Numbered from the stretch's first letter, positions 1-11,928 are shown. The stretch is 64,000 bases of DNA from Costus lasius (GCA_027563935.2 JANVAS020000222.1:6510001-6574000), one strand, 5' to 3'. Numbers and translations: made by a program. The notes: generated by a model not told the origin, from the letters alone.

Positions 1-3000
1 TTTGCTTGTGCTATTGCTCCAGTGTTATCACAGAAGATAACCAAAGGATCTGCACTCGAAGGAACAACACCAAGTTCTTGAACGAAGTTACGAATCCACA
101 CTGCCTCCTTTGATGCTTCTGAGGCTGCAACATACTCGGCTTCTGTTGTGGAATCAGCAACAATTGATTGTTTGAAACTTTTCCACACCACTGCTCCTCC
201 ATTCAAGCTAAAAACATAGCCTGATTGCGATCGGAAATCATCCTGGTCAGATTGGAACGAAGCGTCAGTATATCCTTCAATACTGAGTTCTTCCTGACCT
301 CCATATATCAAGAACATATCTTTGGTCCTCCGAAGATATTTCAAAATGTTCTTGACTGCAATCCAGTGTGCCTTACCTGGATTACTTTGGAATCGACTGG
401 TGACGCTTAACCCGTAAGCGACGTCTGGGCGAGTACACAACATCGCATACATAATGGATCCAATAGCCGAAGCATAAGGCGTATTGTCCATTTCATCTTT
501 CTCAGACTGTGTTTGAGGACACTGGCTCTTAGAAAGATTCAGACCATGTCTGACTGGAAGATATCCTCTTTTAGAATTTTCTAAATGGAATCTCTCCAGG
601 ACTTTATCGATGTAAGTACTCTGGCATAGCCCGAGAAGCCTCTTAGATCTATCTCTGTAGATCTTCACACCCAATACATAGGCTGCTTCTCCTAAATCTT
701 TCATATGGAAACATTTTCTTAACCATGCTTTAACGGCATGCAGTTCAGGAATATCGTTTCCAATGATCAAGATATCATCGACGTAGAGGACTAGGAAAAT
801 AATCACGCACCCACTAAACCTCTTATATACACACGGGTCATCTTCATTTTTGAAGAAACCAAATTCACAGATTGATTCATCAAAACGAATATTCCAGCTT
901 CTCGATGCTTGCTTAAGTCCATAAATGGACTTCTTTAATTTGCATATTTTATGACGATCTGATGGATTGATGAAACCTTCAGGTTGTGTCATATACACAT
1001 CCTCTTCTAGTTTTCCATTAAGGAAAGCGGTCTTCACATCCATTTGCCAGATCTCATAATCATAATATGCTGCTATCGCGAGAATAATCCGAATAGACTT
1101 GAACATGGCTACAGGAGAGAAAGTTTCATCATAATCTATCCCATAGATTTGTTTGAAACCTTTCGCAACTAGCCTGCCTTTATAGGTAACCACGTTACCA
1201 TCCATGTTAATCTTCTTTTTGAAGATCCATTTACAGCCTATAGGGATTACTCCCTGAGGCGGATCAACCAAATCCCAGACTTGGTTATCTGACATGGAGT
1301 CCATCCCGGCTCACATAGCTCTAAGCCATCTCGCTGATTCCGGTCCACTGACCGCATCCGCATAAGTGAGGGGTTCATCATTAATGATGTAGACTCCGTC
1401 ATAGCGCTCAGGCAGTCGACGGATCCTTCCCGATCTTCGCGGTTCCCGTGATATCTGAGCCTCAGGTTGTTCAGTAACCTGTTTTATTGGCTCAGGCACA
1501 TCCAACTGAGTTTGACTACTTTGTCCTTCTTCTGGATTCTCATCCAGCTTTATTTCTCTCCCACTGGCCTCTTGCAGAAGAAATTCCTTCTCAAGAAAAA
1601 TAGCCGTTCGAGCAACAAATATTTTGTTCTCCTTGGGATCAAAGAAATAATAACCCTTAGTTTCCTTAGGGTAGCCGACAAAGATACATTTATCAGATCT
1701 GCTCTCCAGTTTCCCAGAGGCGAGCTTTTTGACATAAGCCTCGCAACCCCAGATTTTAATAAATGTCAAGCTCGGCTGTTTCCCATACCATAACTCATAT
1801 GGAGTCTTAGAAACGGCCTTGGATGGCACTCGGTTTAGTACCTTTGCAGCTGTTTCTAGTGCAAATCCCCAAAAGGAGGTAGGTAGAGTAGCCTGACTCA
1901 TCATTGAACGAACCATATCCAATAAGGTTCTATTTCTCCTCTCGGACACACCATTCCATTGCGGTGTTCCTGGCGGAGTGAGCTGTGAGATAATCCCACA
2001 CTCCTTCAGATAGTCAGTAAACTCTCGACTCAAGTATTCTCCACCTCGATCTGAACGAAGTGCCTTGATATTTCGGCCTAACTGATTCTGTACTTCATTT
2101 TTGAACTCTTTGAACTTGTCAAAAGATTCACTCTTATGTCTCATAAGATAGACATAACCGTATCTACTGAAATCATCAGTAAAAGTAATGAAGTATAAAT
2201 AGCCACCTCTGGCATGTTTACTAAACGGCCCACACACATCACTGTGAATGAGGTCAAGTAAACCTGAAGCCCTTTGACCTTTATTAGAAAAAGGAGACTT
2301 CGTCATTTTACCCATTAAACAAGCTTTGCATGTATCAAGCTCCTCATAGGAGAATGATCCCAGCAGTCCTTGGTCATGCAACCGCTTAATGCGCTTCTTG
2401 TTAATATGGCCTAAACGACTACGCCATAGCAAGGTGCTGTCATCAGCATACTTGGCTTTCTTATTATCAATTTGTTGTACAGAACATTCCATGTCCAACA
2501 TGAATAACCCATTGTTAATCGACCCAGTAGCATAAACAATATTATCAAATGAAATACAACACTTTAAAGTTTTGCATTCAAAGGAAAACCCTTTCCTGAC
2601 AAGAGCAGGAATAGAGATAATATTCTTAGTTATGCTCGGTACAAAATAACAATTGTCCAGTTCTAATACAAGACCAGATGGTAAAGAGATGTTATATTGT
2701 CCTACAGCAACAGCAGCAACCCGTGCCCCGTTTCCAACTCGTAGGTCCACCTCATGATGTCCCACCTGTCTTCTTCTCTTGAGTTCCTGTACATTTGAAC
2801 AAATGTGAACTCCACATGCAGTGTCCAACACCCATGAAATAGAAGAAGATACCATGACTTCAGTCACAAAAATGCCTGAGCCAGAAGTGAAAGCCTTGCT
2901 TCCCTTCTTGTCTCCTTGGAGCGCTTTACAGTCCTTCTTCCAGTGACCCAGCTGGCCACAATGGAAGCATCTGTTGTCCTTCGACCGCTTCACCTTTTGT

Positions 3001-3689
3001 TTCAGAGCCTTGTTATAGCTCTTGATAGGGGCTTTGCCCTTCTTCCCCTTCTTCTTGTTCCTTGAAGGAACCATCAAGACAGAGGATGAAGGCTTTCCCT
3101 TCTCAAGAGTCTGCTCTGTAGTACAGAGCATGTTCAGTAACTCTGTCGGTGTACAGTCGATCTTGTTCATATTAAAATTAATGATGAACGGATCGAAAGA
3201 GGCCGGGAGAGACTGCAAGATGATGTCTACAACAAGCTCCTGATTGACGGTGTGTCCCAGTTTCTCTAGAGCCTCTTTGTACCCAATCATCTTGAGTACG
3301 TGAGCTCCCACTGGACTTCCTTCAGTCAGTTTGCTCTGAAAGAAAAGTTTTGTTAAGTTATAGCGTTCTGTCCTTGCCTGTGCAGCATACAGCATCTTGA
3401 GATTTGCTATAATTTCAATAGCAGATAAATCCTCATGCTGACGCTGTAGCTCTGGCGTCATAGACGCAAGCATAAGGCAAGCGACATCAATGCTATCATT
3501 GACATGCTTCTCATAAGCATCCCGAACCGCCCTTGCGGCGTTCGCAGCGGGTTGAGGCGGTATTGCCGTCTCAAGGACATACAGCTTCCTCTCAGCCTTA
3601 AGAACAATCTTAAGGTGTCCGTACCAGTCTGAGAAGTTTGGCCCAGCAAACTTCTCCCTTTCCAGTAAGGATCGCACATTGAACCCTGT
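1..3689 (-). pseudogene. Copia B gag-pol polyprotein, broken, 3' end missing
   Basis: Polyprotein of a Ty1/copia element: gag capsid, CCHC zinc knuckle (CFHCGQLGHWKKDC), aspartic protease (WVLDTACGVH), integrase with HHCC finger and D-D-E residues (HSDVCGP, SDRGGEY, VSERRNR), reverse transcriptase (YVDD) and the start of RNase H. Two lesions are visible. The position of the usual ATG (3687-3689) reads ACA, so the normal start is lost. A CGA to TGA stop lies at 1311-1313, between integrase and RT. Downstream of that stop the frame stays open to base 1. The normal frame length in relatives A and L is 1294 codons. Dead as a single translation unit. Confidence 0.93.
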
Positions 3690-5507
3690 GGTGTTCGTTG
3701 CTGCAGGAATCTACAACAAAGCAAGAACAACAAGGTCACTATCCATGTTAGAATCAATCCAGGACTTAAGAATGATTCCTTTCTCACTATTTTATCTGAC
3801 TGAAAAATCCAATAAAACAGTCCGAAAGAGTAAAACTCTTTTAGTGAGATGGGATCCAGATTTCATACTTGGTCTCCGCGTCCCGCTCAGGCGAGATAAG
3901 ATGCACAGAGAGTTCAAGCACTAATCACTGGTAGGCTATCCATGCCAATCGCCAACCCGTGCGATTCCCCTTCATCTAGGCAATCCAGAAGACTGTGCCA
4001 ACTGAGTTGGTACAACACAGTTTCTGATTCCACAGATGGCTGCCTCCATATAGCTAACATATGCTCAATATGTAGCCTACATGGTCAAGCTGACCCGACC
4101 TACTCCCTGGACCACCACGTGCTATGCTGAGCAACGAGAAGCGATAAATCCCTTCTCTGTAACACGTAGGTGTAATCACACACCGTCTGAAGATAGCTGG
4201 GCGTGCCCACTGAGTGGGTACAACACGGCCCCAACGATAGTCAGAACAGTGAGGTTTCGCGTCAGAAGGCTTTCGTGCTTGATATTTAACGTTGGATTTT
4301 AACGGTCCTTTTATCTTCTTACTACCATGCATATCCTATGGTGATAGCAGAAGATTAACTCATGCAGGTGCTAATATTACTTAAACAGTAAATAGAAAGC
4401 ACAATGATCTTATGTGGTAAACGCCCATTAAGCCTAAGTAAAACCCTAGTTTTACACAAGTCTTCACTTGAGCTCTTCATGGGTCTTTTGCACTTCATCT
4501 GGCCCAGCCCGGGCCCAAGCGCCCTCTGCAGCTCAGATGCGCCCACCAGGTAGCATGCGCCTGTACTAAAGTCGAACTCTAGGCCTCCCACTGGTGAAGC
4601 TACTTGCTGCATGCGCCTCTGCCATGTATGCTCTATGCTCATGTCTGATTAATTTACATTTAATCTATCTAGACATGATTTGACTCGCAGGTCAATTACA
4701 CATTAACATAAATTGAAATGTGATTCGCAGATCACAAAAATAATTTACAATTAATTAATCCAGGCACGCAGGCCCCAGCACAGCATACAAATAGGGCAGC
4801 CCACATAAGATGAAATAGACATGCAATCAGGTTAAACAAACAACATGTGATCCAAACAGGAAAGTAAAATTTTTGAAAAACCCCATGGTATCAATTTTAT
4901 TTCCTTATGTGCCCTACTACCTTACAACGGTCCATTAATAGGGATCCACTCATCAGACCAAGTCAGACCCACTGCCCTTGCATGCACCAAGTCATAACTG
5001 ACTTGCGTCGACCTCATGGTCAACAATGCATGCCTTAAGGGCTGAACGTCCCACATGATTTCTGGCAAGTGGGTGTGACCCCGGGGCCTTAATCATGATC
5101 GTTCACTGGTTGCCTCAATCAGACATCGCTACACGCCCTTCTGCAGTCGACCTATAGCCACCTCATGCTTGCGCATATGTGCTATCTGGTCGACCCATCT
5201 AGGCTGTCAGATGGTCTGATCAGGCTGTTGGGTCCAGACTAGACTGACGACTTCAACCCTAGTAACCCGTCTAAGTATTTCAAGTAGGCGTTTATAGATC
5301 TAAGTGGATGGCGCGCAAGATGTTAAGTTTTTTGGTAAAAACAACTTTCAACATGCGCCAACATACATCATGCGCAACAATAAGTAAAACCCAAAAATAC
5401 ATCTAAAGTCTAGCATGTATTTTCGCATGATGATTTGGCTTAGATCTACTTATAAACAAAGCATGGATCACACAAAGAAGCAATCATATAGATCATACCA
5501 GAACACT
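3690..5507 (-). other. Leader (5' untranslated region) of copia B
   Basis: About 1.8 kb between the lost gag start and the primer site. It holds the three conserved hairpins described for element A (hairpin 1 outer stem in the GGG/CCC form near 4199-4232) and a decayed copy of the T-arm-like motif near 4558-4590. No convincing gene: the small open frames here coincide with conserved hairpins and recur only because the nucleotide sequence is shared. Confidence 0.75.
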
Positions 5508-5519
5508 GCTCTGATACCA
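5508..5519 (-). other. Primer binding site of copia B
   Basis: GCTCTGATACCA, the reverse complement of TGGTATCAGAGC, matches the 3' end of plant initiator-Met tRNA and lies two bases from the LTR. It primes minus-strand DNA synthesis. Confidence 0.92.
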
Positions 5520-5521
5520 AT

Positions 5522-7181
5522 TGAAAAGGGGGGTGAAACCCTAAACGCATGCACTTCTAAAATTTTGCATGGGCGGAAATAAGGATTTCATGAAGATCGC
5601 ATGTGGCATGAACATATGATCAACTTAATGTCTGCAAAGATCAAGTTGTGATCTTACCATTTGCCATTGGTCGGAAGGCGACTTGGAAGCAAGAGGGCGA
5701 TGCGGCTCTCCTCCAAAGTGGACGCACACAAGATGGCGATGGCTTCCTCCCTTGGCGTGAACCTTGTGCTAGCAAAGCTCTTCAAGGTGTCCTTGATGCG
5801 TGAAGGAGATGAGATGATTTCTTTCCTTGGCTGGCCGAATCCCTCCTTCAACACTCGTGGAGGCGAGTCACACGAGAGGAAGAGCAAGAGAGAGGCGAGT
5901 GTCTTCGAACGTGGAGGCGTCTTCAATTTGGAAAACCGATTTCCAAATATAGTAAGCGCTCATGCGTTCAAGCGTTCACTCCAAGTGAACCGTTCGCAAC
6001 TCCTTCTCCCTTTGAACCATGCGCTCATATGATGAACCGGTTCAATTGAATTTGGTTCAAAGACCAAATCAAACCAAGCCTTGGTCTAGACCTTATTAAA
6101 CCGAAAGGCTCAAGATCTAACCACACATCTCTTGATGCTCTTGATCTCATCGATCTAGCATCAATTCTCTCGATCGAAGCTTACCGATCTCAAGCCCTAA
6201 TCAATCAAACATGATCAGACCAGATCTCACTTCAATCAGAGGTTTAATTTCCTTTAAACTGAACCAAAACAATTCAGTCCACACGATCTGACATAAGTAA
6301 GCCATATCATCAAATTGTGCGACCCTAAGGGTTTCCTTTAATGTCGGTAACGATAACTTACGTTATCACGAACAGAGAGGGGTATCTAGCAACACATCAC
6401 TGTCTCCCGATATAAAGGAAAGAGTCTTCCAAGACTACTCCCAAACCATAGCACAAGTGTGAACCCAAGTCACTTGACATATGTGTTTCCTTTGCCACTA
6501 GATGTTCTCGTTGGACAAGCGTGTCAAGCCTGTAACTCCAACATGATGAGAGTGGTTAGATCAGATGAACATAGTCATTTAGGTATGGCCATACACTTTC
6601 TCAACCATCTCATACAGGGGGCCCCTTTAGAACATCACACTCCAACTAGGAGAGGCAATCCTATATCTATCACTAATGCCCTAACATGACTCATGCCCAT
6701 TATCCAAGATAATCTATAACCATTATATTTCAAATGATATTGAACTACCTCAAGACAATGCCAATCATCATTTAGAAACACAAGTGATCTCAAGTCAGAG
6801 GAAATATGCCACTTGTTTGCATATAAGGATTATTCACATTGCGACAAACAATCGAACATCCTTAGTAGGGTCTGTCCAGTACATCCAATGCACCTATGAG
6901 TCTACATCTTATTCCATGCTCGAAGCATCCTATAAGATTAGAACACATATTAGTCTCAATCATATCAAGGATGTCTCATGTTCACCAAGATATCTCGACT
7001 AAGGACTATACTGCATGTCAGCCAAGCTGAACACCATTGAGACATTATTCAGAAGTATACATGTAGCAGCAGATAATGCAACAACCTGAATAACAACCAT
7101 TGCCTTTATAAACATAGTTTATACATGATACTGATAATAACCCAAGGCCTCAAACATTAGCCTTAAGGGCATACTCCAACA
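5522..7181 (-). repeat. 5' LTR of copia B
   Basis: 1660 bp, starts TG and ends CA on this strand (TGAAAAGG to CCAACA). It carries the family LTR landmarks: GATAAC-TTAC-GTTATC hairpin at 6352-6367 (sense loop GTAA), the GTATGGCCATAC palindrome near 6582-6593, and a C/G-rich terminal hairpin. The sense start reads TGTTGGAGTATG, where others read TGTTGGGGTATG. Confidence 0.92.
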
Positions 7182-8520
7182 GAGCCTTAATGGATCTACC
7201 AAGCTGGTTTTCTACTTCATTCTTGAACTCCTTGAATTTCTCAAAGGATTCAAATTTATGTCTCATTAAGTAGACATAACCATACCTACTGAAATCATCA
7301 GTAAAGGTAATGAAGTAGTTGTGCCCTCCTCTGGCTTGTTTATTGAATGGCCCACACACATCACTATGTATGAGATCCAACAAACCTCCTGCCCTCTCAC
7401 CAATTTTGGTGAAGGGTGCCTTTGTCATTTTCCCTAATAAACAAGGCTCACATGTATCAAATTCCTCCAAAGAACTTGAATCTAACAACCCATTTGCATG
7501 GAGTTGTTGAATGCGATTCTTGTTTATATGGGCTAATCGACAATGCCATAGGAAAGCACCAACTAAACCACTCAGTTTGGTCCTTTTATTATTTATGTTA
7601 CAAATAGAGTTATCCATGTCTAACACATATAGACCATTGCACAGAGTACCCTTCCCATAAAACATATTTGCAAATGAAAAAGAACAAGAGTTCTTATTTA
7701 TTTCAAACTTAAATCCTTTTTTTGCCAAGCAAGGAATGGATACAATGTTCTTAGTAAGCGAAGGTACATAATACCAATTATCTAACTCTAACTGAAGTCC
7801 AGATGGTAGGGAGAGAGTCAAAACTCCTATAGCAACAGCAGCAACCTGTGCCCCGTTTCAAACTCGTAGGTCAATCTCTCCAGGCAGCATTGATCTACTT
7901 TTCTTGATCCCCTGCATATTTGTACAAATATAAGCTCCACATGCGGTATCCAATACCCATGACATAGAAGTAGAAAGGTTGACTTCTACAACATAAATAC
8001 CTGAGTATGAAGACGAGGCGTTGCCTCTCTTCTTCTCATTCTGAAGCCGCACCATGTCCTTCAACATGTGAGGTGGCCCTCCACATGAATAGCACTTATT
8101 GTTCCTGATCCATTCCATCTATAATTTCAAATCCTTGGTTAAGCCTTTTGGCTCAACACTCTGAATTTCTACTTTAGGAGGATTGAGCCTAACCAATTCA
8201 TCAAAGAGCTGCCTTAGATCAGAAATAATCTCAGAGGCACTCTTAGATTCATATTGCCCTCGAAGCTCGGGCGACATGTTGGTTAGCATCAATTGTGCAA
8301 CCTCCAAAGTATCAGCCTGATGCTTATCATAAGCATCCTTCTCAGCTGCTAAGGCCAAGCATGGAAGTGGCTCAGGAATAGGCTGCTCAAGGACATAGAG
8401 CTTCCTTTCGAGCTTGAGCACAATTCTCAAGTTCATATACCAATCCATCAAGTTGGATCCAATCAACTTCTCCTTCTCAAGGATAGATCGCAGTGACCAA
8501 CCGCTATTGTTCGATGCCAT
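7182..8520 (-). pseudogene. Copia C gag-protease-integrase remnant
   Basis: One frame from ATG at 8518-8520 down to the B insertion point. It contains gag (ILEKEKLIGSNLMDWY), a zinc-knuckle remnant (CYSCGGPPHML, with the last Cys of CCHC not evident), protease (WVLDTACGAYIC), the HHCC finger of integrase and the first catalytic Asp (HSDVCGPF). Breaks: TAG at 8116-8118, GGA to TGA at 7858-7860, and a gap in gag of many residues after LRQLFDE compared with A. The open frame continues about ten codons into the B LTR, which is chance. Confidence 0.88.
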
Positions 8521-8697
8521 TATTCTACAACAGTCAAGAAACAGTAGATTAGTACTACTTCAAATCATTTAAACTAGACATGTTTTAAATGATTATGGCT
8601 CCCACTATTTTAATCAAATTGACAACCCACAAAGTCAATCGGGAAGTTTAAGACTTCCTAGTGAGAAGGGATCCTTATTTCACATGAGGCTTCGCGT

Positions 8698-9032
8698 CCC
8701 ACGAGGGTGGGATGAGATGCACAAAGTAACTCATGCTTCCTAAGGTGGGCACGCCGGCCGATTGCTCCAAGCAATTCCCTTTATTGAAATAGTCTAGGCA
8801 TTTCATGTCCAGCGAGGGTTGGATACAGCATGAAACCCTAACCTTTCAACGATGCCTCTACACTTTCATCATGTGCCCAGCACATATGAACTTCTACTCA
8901 AGTCCATTCCTAACCGTTATGCCCAGGGCCAACGAGTTTCCTTGCGAAGGCGCGCCCGATTAAAATGGACTGGGGAAACCATTGCCACCACACACTTTCT
9001 AAAGATAAGTGGGTGTGTCCCACGAGGGTGGG
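8698..9032 (-). other. Three-hairpin leader module, family C version
   Basis: In sense order: hairpin 1 at 9019-9032 (CCCAC-loop-GTGGG), hairpin 2 at 8801-8835 (outer stem TTTCATG/CATGAAA around CCAAC...CTGG), hairpin 3 at 8698-8711 (CCCAC-loop-GTGGG). Each sits where the A family has a hairpin with a different sequence, so pairing is kept while bases change. Confidence 0.6.
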
Positions 9033-9322
9033 AAACAGTTCACAATACCACTGATCGATAGCTTAGTGAGAGCTACGCATTAGAAAGCTACTAGACTTGA
9101 TATTTATTTATGAGTGTTTTTGAGGTCTCATCAGTTTTATCTTATGTCTAACATTACAGGCATGCAATCCTATAGTGATAACATAATGATAAAACAGGCA
9201 TGCTTTAGCAGATATGGAAAGCAGTAAATGAATGATGTGATCATAGCCTATTCAAGACATTGAACCAACCCATGCCACAAGGAGGTTCAACTCTTGACCT
9301 AGGACTCAAGCCCCAAAGACAA

Positions 9323-9327
9323 GACCT
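9323..9327. repeat. Target duplication GACCT, left of A
   Basis: Matches GACCT at 18401-18405 exactly; marks the insertion of A into the leader of C. Confidence 0.95.
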
Positions 9328-9918
9328 TGTTGGGGTATGCCCTTAAGGCTAATGTTTGAGGCCTTGGGATACTATCAGTATCATGTATAAACTCTTATGT
9401 TTATAAAGGCAATGGTTGTTATTCAGTTTGTTACATTGTCTGCTGCAATAACTGTGCTTCTGAATAATGTCTCAATGCTGTTCAGCTAGGCTGACATGCT
9501 ATATGCCCTTAGTCGAGATATCTTGGTGAACATGAGACAGCCTTGATATGGTTAAGACTAATGTGTGTTCTAATCTTATAGGATGCTTCGAGCATGGAAT
9601 AAGATGTAGACTCATGGGTACATTGGATGTACTGGACAGACCCTACTAGGATATTCAATTGCTTATCACAATGTGAATAATCCTTGTATGCAACAAGTGG
9701 CATACTTCCTCTGACTTGAGATCACTTGTGTTTCTAAATGATGATTGTCATTGTTTTGAGGTAGTTCAATATCATTTGAAACATAATGGTTATAGACTAT
9801 CTTGGATAATGATCATGAGTCAGGTTAGGGCACTGGTGATAGATATAGGATTGCCGTCTCTTTGTTTAAGGAGTATGATGTTCTATGGGGCCCCCCTGGA
9901 TGAGATGATTGAGAAAGT

Positions 9919-9930
9919 GTATGGCCATAC
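9919..9930. promoter_or_regulatory. Conserved LTR palindrome GTATGGCCATAC
   Basis: Perfect 12-bp palindrome found in the LTRs of A, B, F, K, L, G, H and I and, with flanking CTGGG and ACTTTC, in the otherwise diverged LTR of C (20589-20600). Candidate protein-binding site; function inferred only. Confidence 0.5.
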
Positions 9931-10145
9931 CCAGGTGACTATGTTCATCTGATCTAATCATGCTCATCATATTGGAGTTACAGGCTTGACACGCTTGTCC
10001 AATAAGAACATCCAGTGGCAAAGGAAACTTGTATGCCTTGTGAAATGGATTCACACTTGTGCTGTGGTTTGGGTGTAGTCTTGGAAGACTCTTTCCTTTA
10101 TATCGGGAGACAGTGATGTGTTGCTAGATACCCCTCACTGATCGT

Positions 10146-10161
10146 GATAACGTGAGTTATC
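10146..10161 (+). other. LTR hairpin with GNRA-type loop
   Basis: GATAAC-GTGA-GTTATC: 6-bp stem with a four-base loop of the GNRA class. Every A-family LTR in the window has the same stem with loop GTAA, GTGA or GAAA in sense. It lies in the middle of the LTR, about 50 bases after TTTATATC. Confidence 0.6.
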
Positions 10162-11002
10162 ATTACCGACATTTAAAGGAAACCCTCAGGGTCGCACAAT
10201 TTGATGATATGGCTTACTTAAGTCAGATCGTGTGGACTGAATTGATTAAGTTCAGTTTAAAGGGATTTAGACTCTGATTGTAAGTGAGATCTGGTCTGAT
10301 CATGTTTGATTGATTAGGGCTTGAGATCGGTAAGCTTCGATCGAGAGAATTGATGCTAGATCGGTGAGATCAAAAGCATCACGAGATGAACGGTTAGATC
10401 AGGAGCCTTAGGGTTTAAGATGATCTAGACCAAATGGCTTGGGCTGTTTTGATTTGGTCTTTGAACCAAATTGAGTTGGGTCAATTAGATTAAACCGGTT
10501 CAAGAGAATGAACGCATGGTTCAATCTTTGAAGCGTTATTGTCGGTTATGAAGAAGTGGGCGCATGCTCTTCATGGCTTGCTATTTTTAGTAAGTCTTCA
10601 TGCGCCACCTCTCGAGAACGCCAATACGTTTTGACTCTTGCACTCGACGCTCTCTCACGGGTGAAAAGCTTCCTTCACGTCTTGGAGAGGTCTCGGCCGA
10701 GTGGGAGAAGACATCTCATCCCTTTGATTCGATCAAAGACCCTTGAAGAACCTTGCTAGCACAAGGATCTCAAGGAGTAGGCGGCATCACCTTGTGTGCG
10801 CACCTTTTGGAGGAGTTTCATTCGAATCTCTTCTTCCTTGACGCCATCCAATCGAAATGGCTATGGTATGATTCCTAACTATAAGAGGTTGATCATATAA
10901 ACATATATGCGATTATTGTTGAAACCCTAGCTTCCCATGCGAAAACTTTCTTTTGCGCCACCCTTAGGGTTTCGGCCCCCTAGATTTAGGGGTCTTTTCA
11001 AT

Positions 11003-11014
11003 TGGTATCAGAGC
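11003..11014 (+). other. Primer binding site of copia A
   Basis: TGGTATCAGAGC, two bases after the 5' LTR, complementary to the 3' end of initiator-Met tRNA. Confidence 0.95.
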
Positions 11015-11928
11015 ATGCGGTTGTTATATGTCTATATGATTGCTTCATGTTGTGTGATCCTTGTTTGCGTTGCTTAGATCTACTTTATCACATGCGAAAA
11101 TACATACTATGCTATTAGATGTTGGCGCATGTGTGATGTGCATGTTATATTGTGTTGGCGCTTGTTAGGTTTTTGTTTGTCAAAAATTATATCATCTTGC
11201 GCGCTTCACTTAGATCTAAGCGCCTACTGTAAACCCTTAGACGGGTTGATGGGGTTGAAATCATCCTCTAGGTTGGATCCAAATAGTCTGATCAGACCAT
11301 CTGACAGCCTAGATGGGTCGACCAGATGGCACCTCTGCGCAAGCATGAGGTGGCTATAGGTCGACTGCATCACAGGCGTGTAGCGAGGTCTGGTTGAGAC
11401 AACCAGTGAACACACATGAGTTAGGCCCGGGGTCACACCCGCTTGCCAGAACTCATGTTGGTTGTTCAGCCCTTGGCGCATGCATGGTTGACCATTAGGT
11501 CAACGCAAGTCAGTTAAGACTTGGTGCATGCAAGGGCATGGATCTAACTAGACATGATGAGTGGATCCCTATCAATGGACCGTTGTAAGGTTATAGGGCA
11601 CATAAGAAAAGTAAAATTGATGCCAATGGGTTTTCAAAATTTTATTTTCTTTGTAATGGATCACATGTTGATTGATGCCATATGCTTGTTTATTTCATCT
11701 TATGTGGGTTGCCCTTTAATGTGTGCTGTGCTGGGGCATGCGTGCCTGGTTAATTATAAATTAATATTTATTTGTGATCTGCGAATCACATTGTATTAAA
11801 TTTATAAGATGTAATTGACCTGCGAGTCAATCTTGTCTAGATAGATTGAAATGTAATTTAATCAGACAAGAGCACTAAGCACACTTGGCAGAGGCGCATG
11901 CAGCTAATGGCTTGACCAGGTGGGAGGT

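Larger units (their letters stand above)
1..7181 (-). mobile_element. Copia element B, partial (left part outside window)
   Basis: Ty1/copia LTR retrotransposon on the minus strand. Read right to left it has a 5' LTR (5522-7181), a primer site, a 1.8 kb leader, gag, protease, integrase, RT and part of RNase H, then runs off the window start. The right edge ends CCAACA and is followed by GAGCC (7182-7186), the likely target duplication; the other copy is outside. Sequence on the right flank is integrase of element C, so B inserted into C. Family resemblance to Angela/BARE is recalled, not searched. Confidence 0.93.
8521..9327 (-). other. Leader of copia C, gag-proximal part
   Basis: Untranslated leader between gag and the point where A inserted. 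It is much diverged from the leaders of the A family but aligns over short blocks around three hairpins (8698-8711, 8801-8835, 9019-9032). No gene is seen. Confidence 0.75.
9328..11000 (+). repeat. 5' LTR of copia A
   Basis: 1673 bp, TGTTGGGG to TTTTCA. Landmarks: TATAAAGG near 9395, palindrome GTATGGCCATAC at 9919-9930, possible TATA motif TTTATATC near 10097, GNRA-type hairpin at 10146-10161 and a terminal hairpin CCCCTA...TAGGGG near 10977-10992. Carries the promoter by analogy with the family; the start site cannot be placed from sequence alone. Confidence 0.96.

Noticed and set aside
7150..7821. Integrase frame with an odd tail (LEYALKANV)
   Set aside because: The tail is read from the B LTR; real C sequence stops at 7182.
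9390..9402. TATAAAGG near the start of the LTR as the main promoter
   Set aside because: Too close to the LTR start to leave room for a normal U3; could equally be chance. TTTATATC near 10097 is an equally uncertain alternative.
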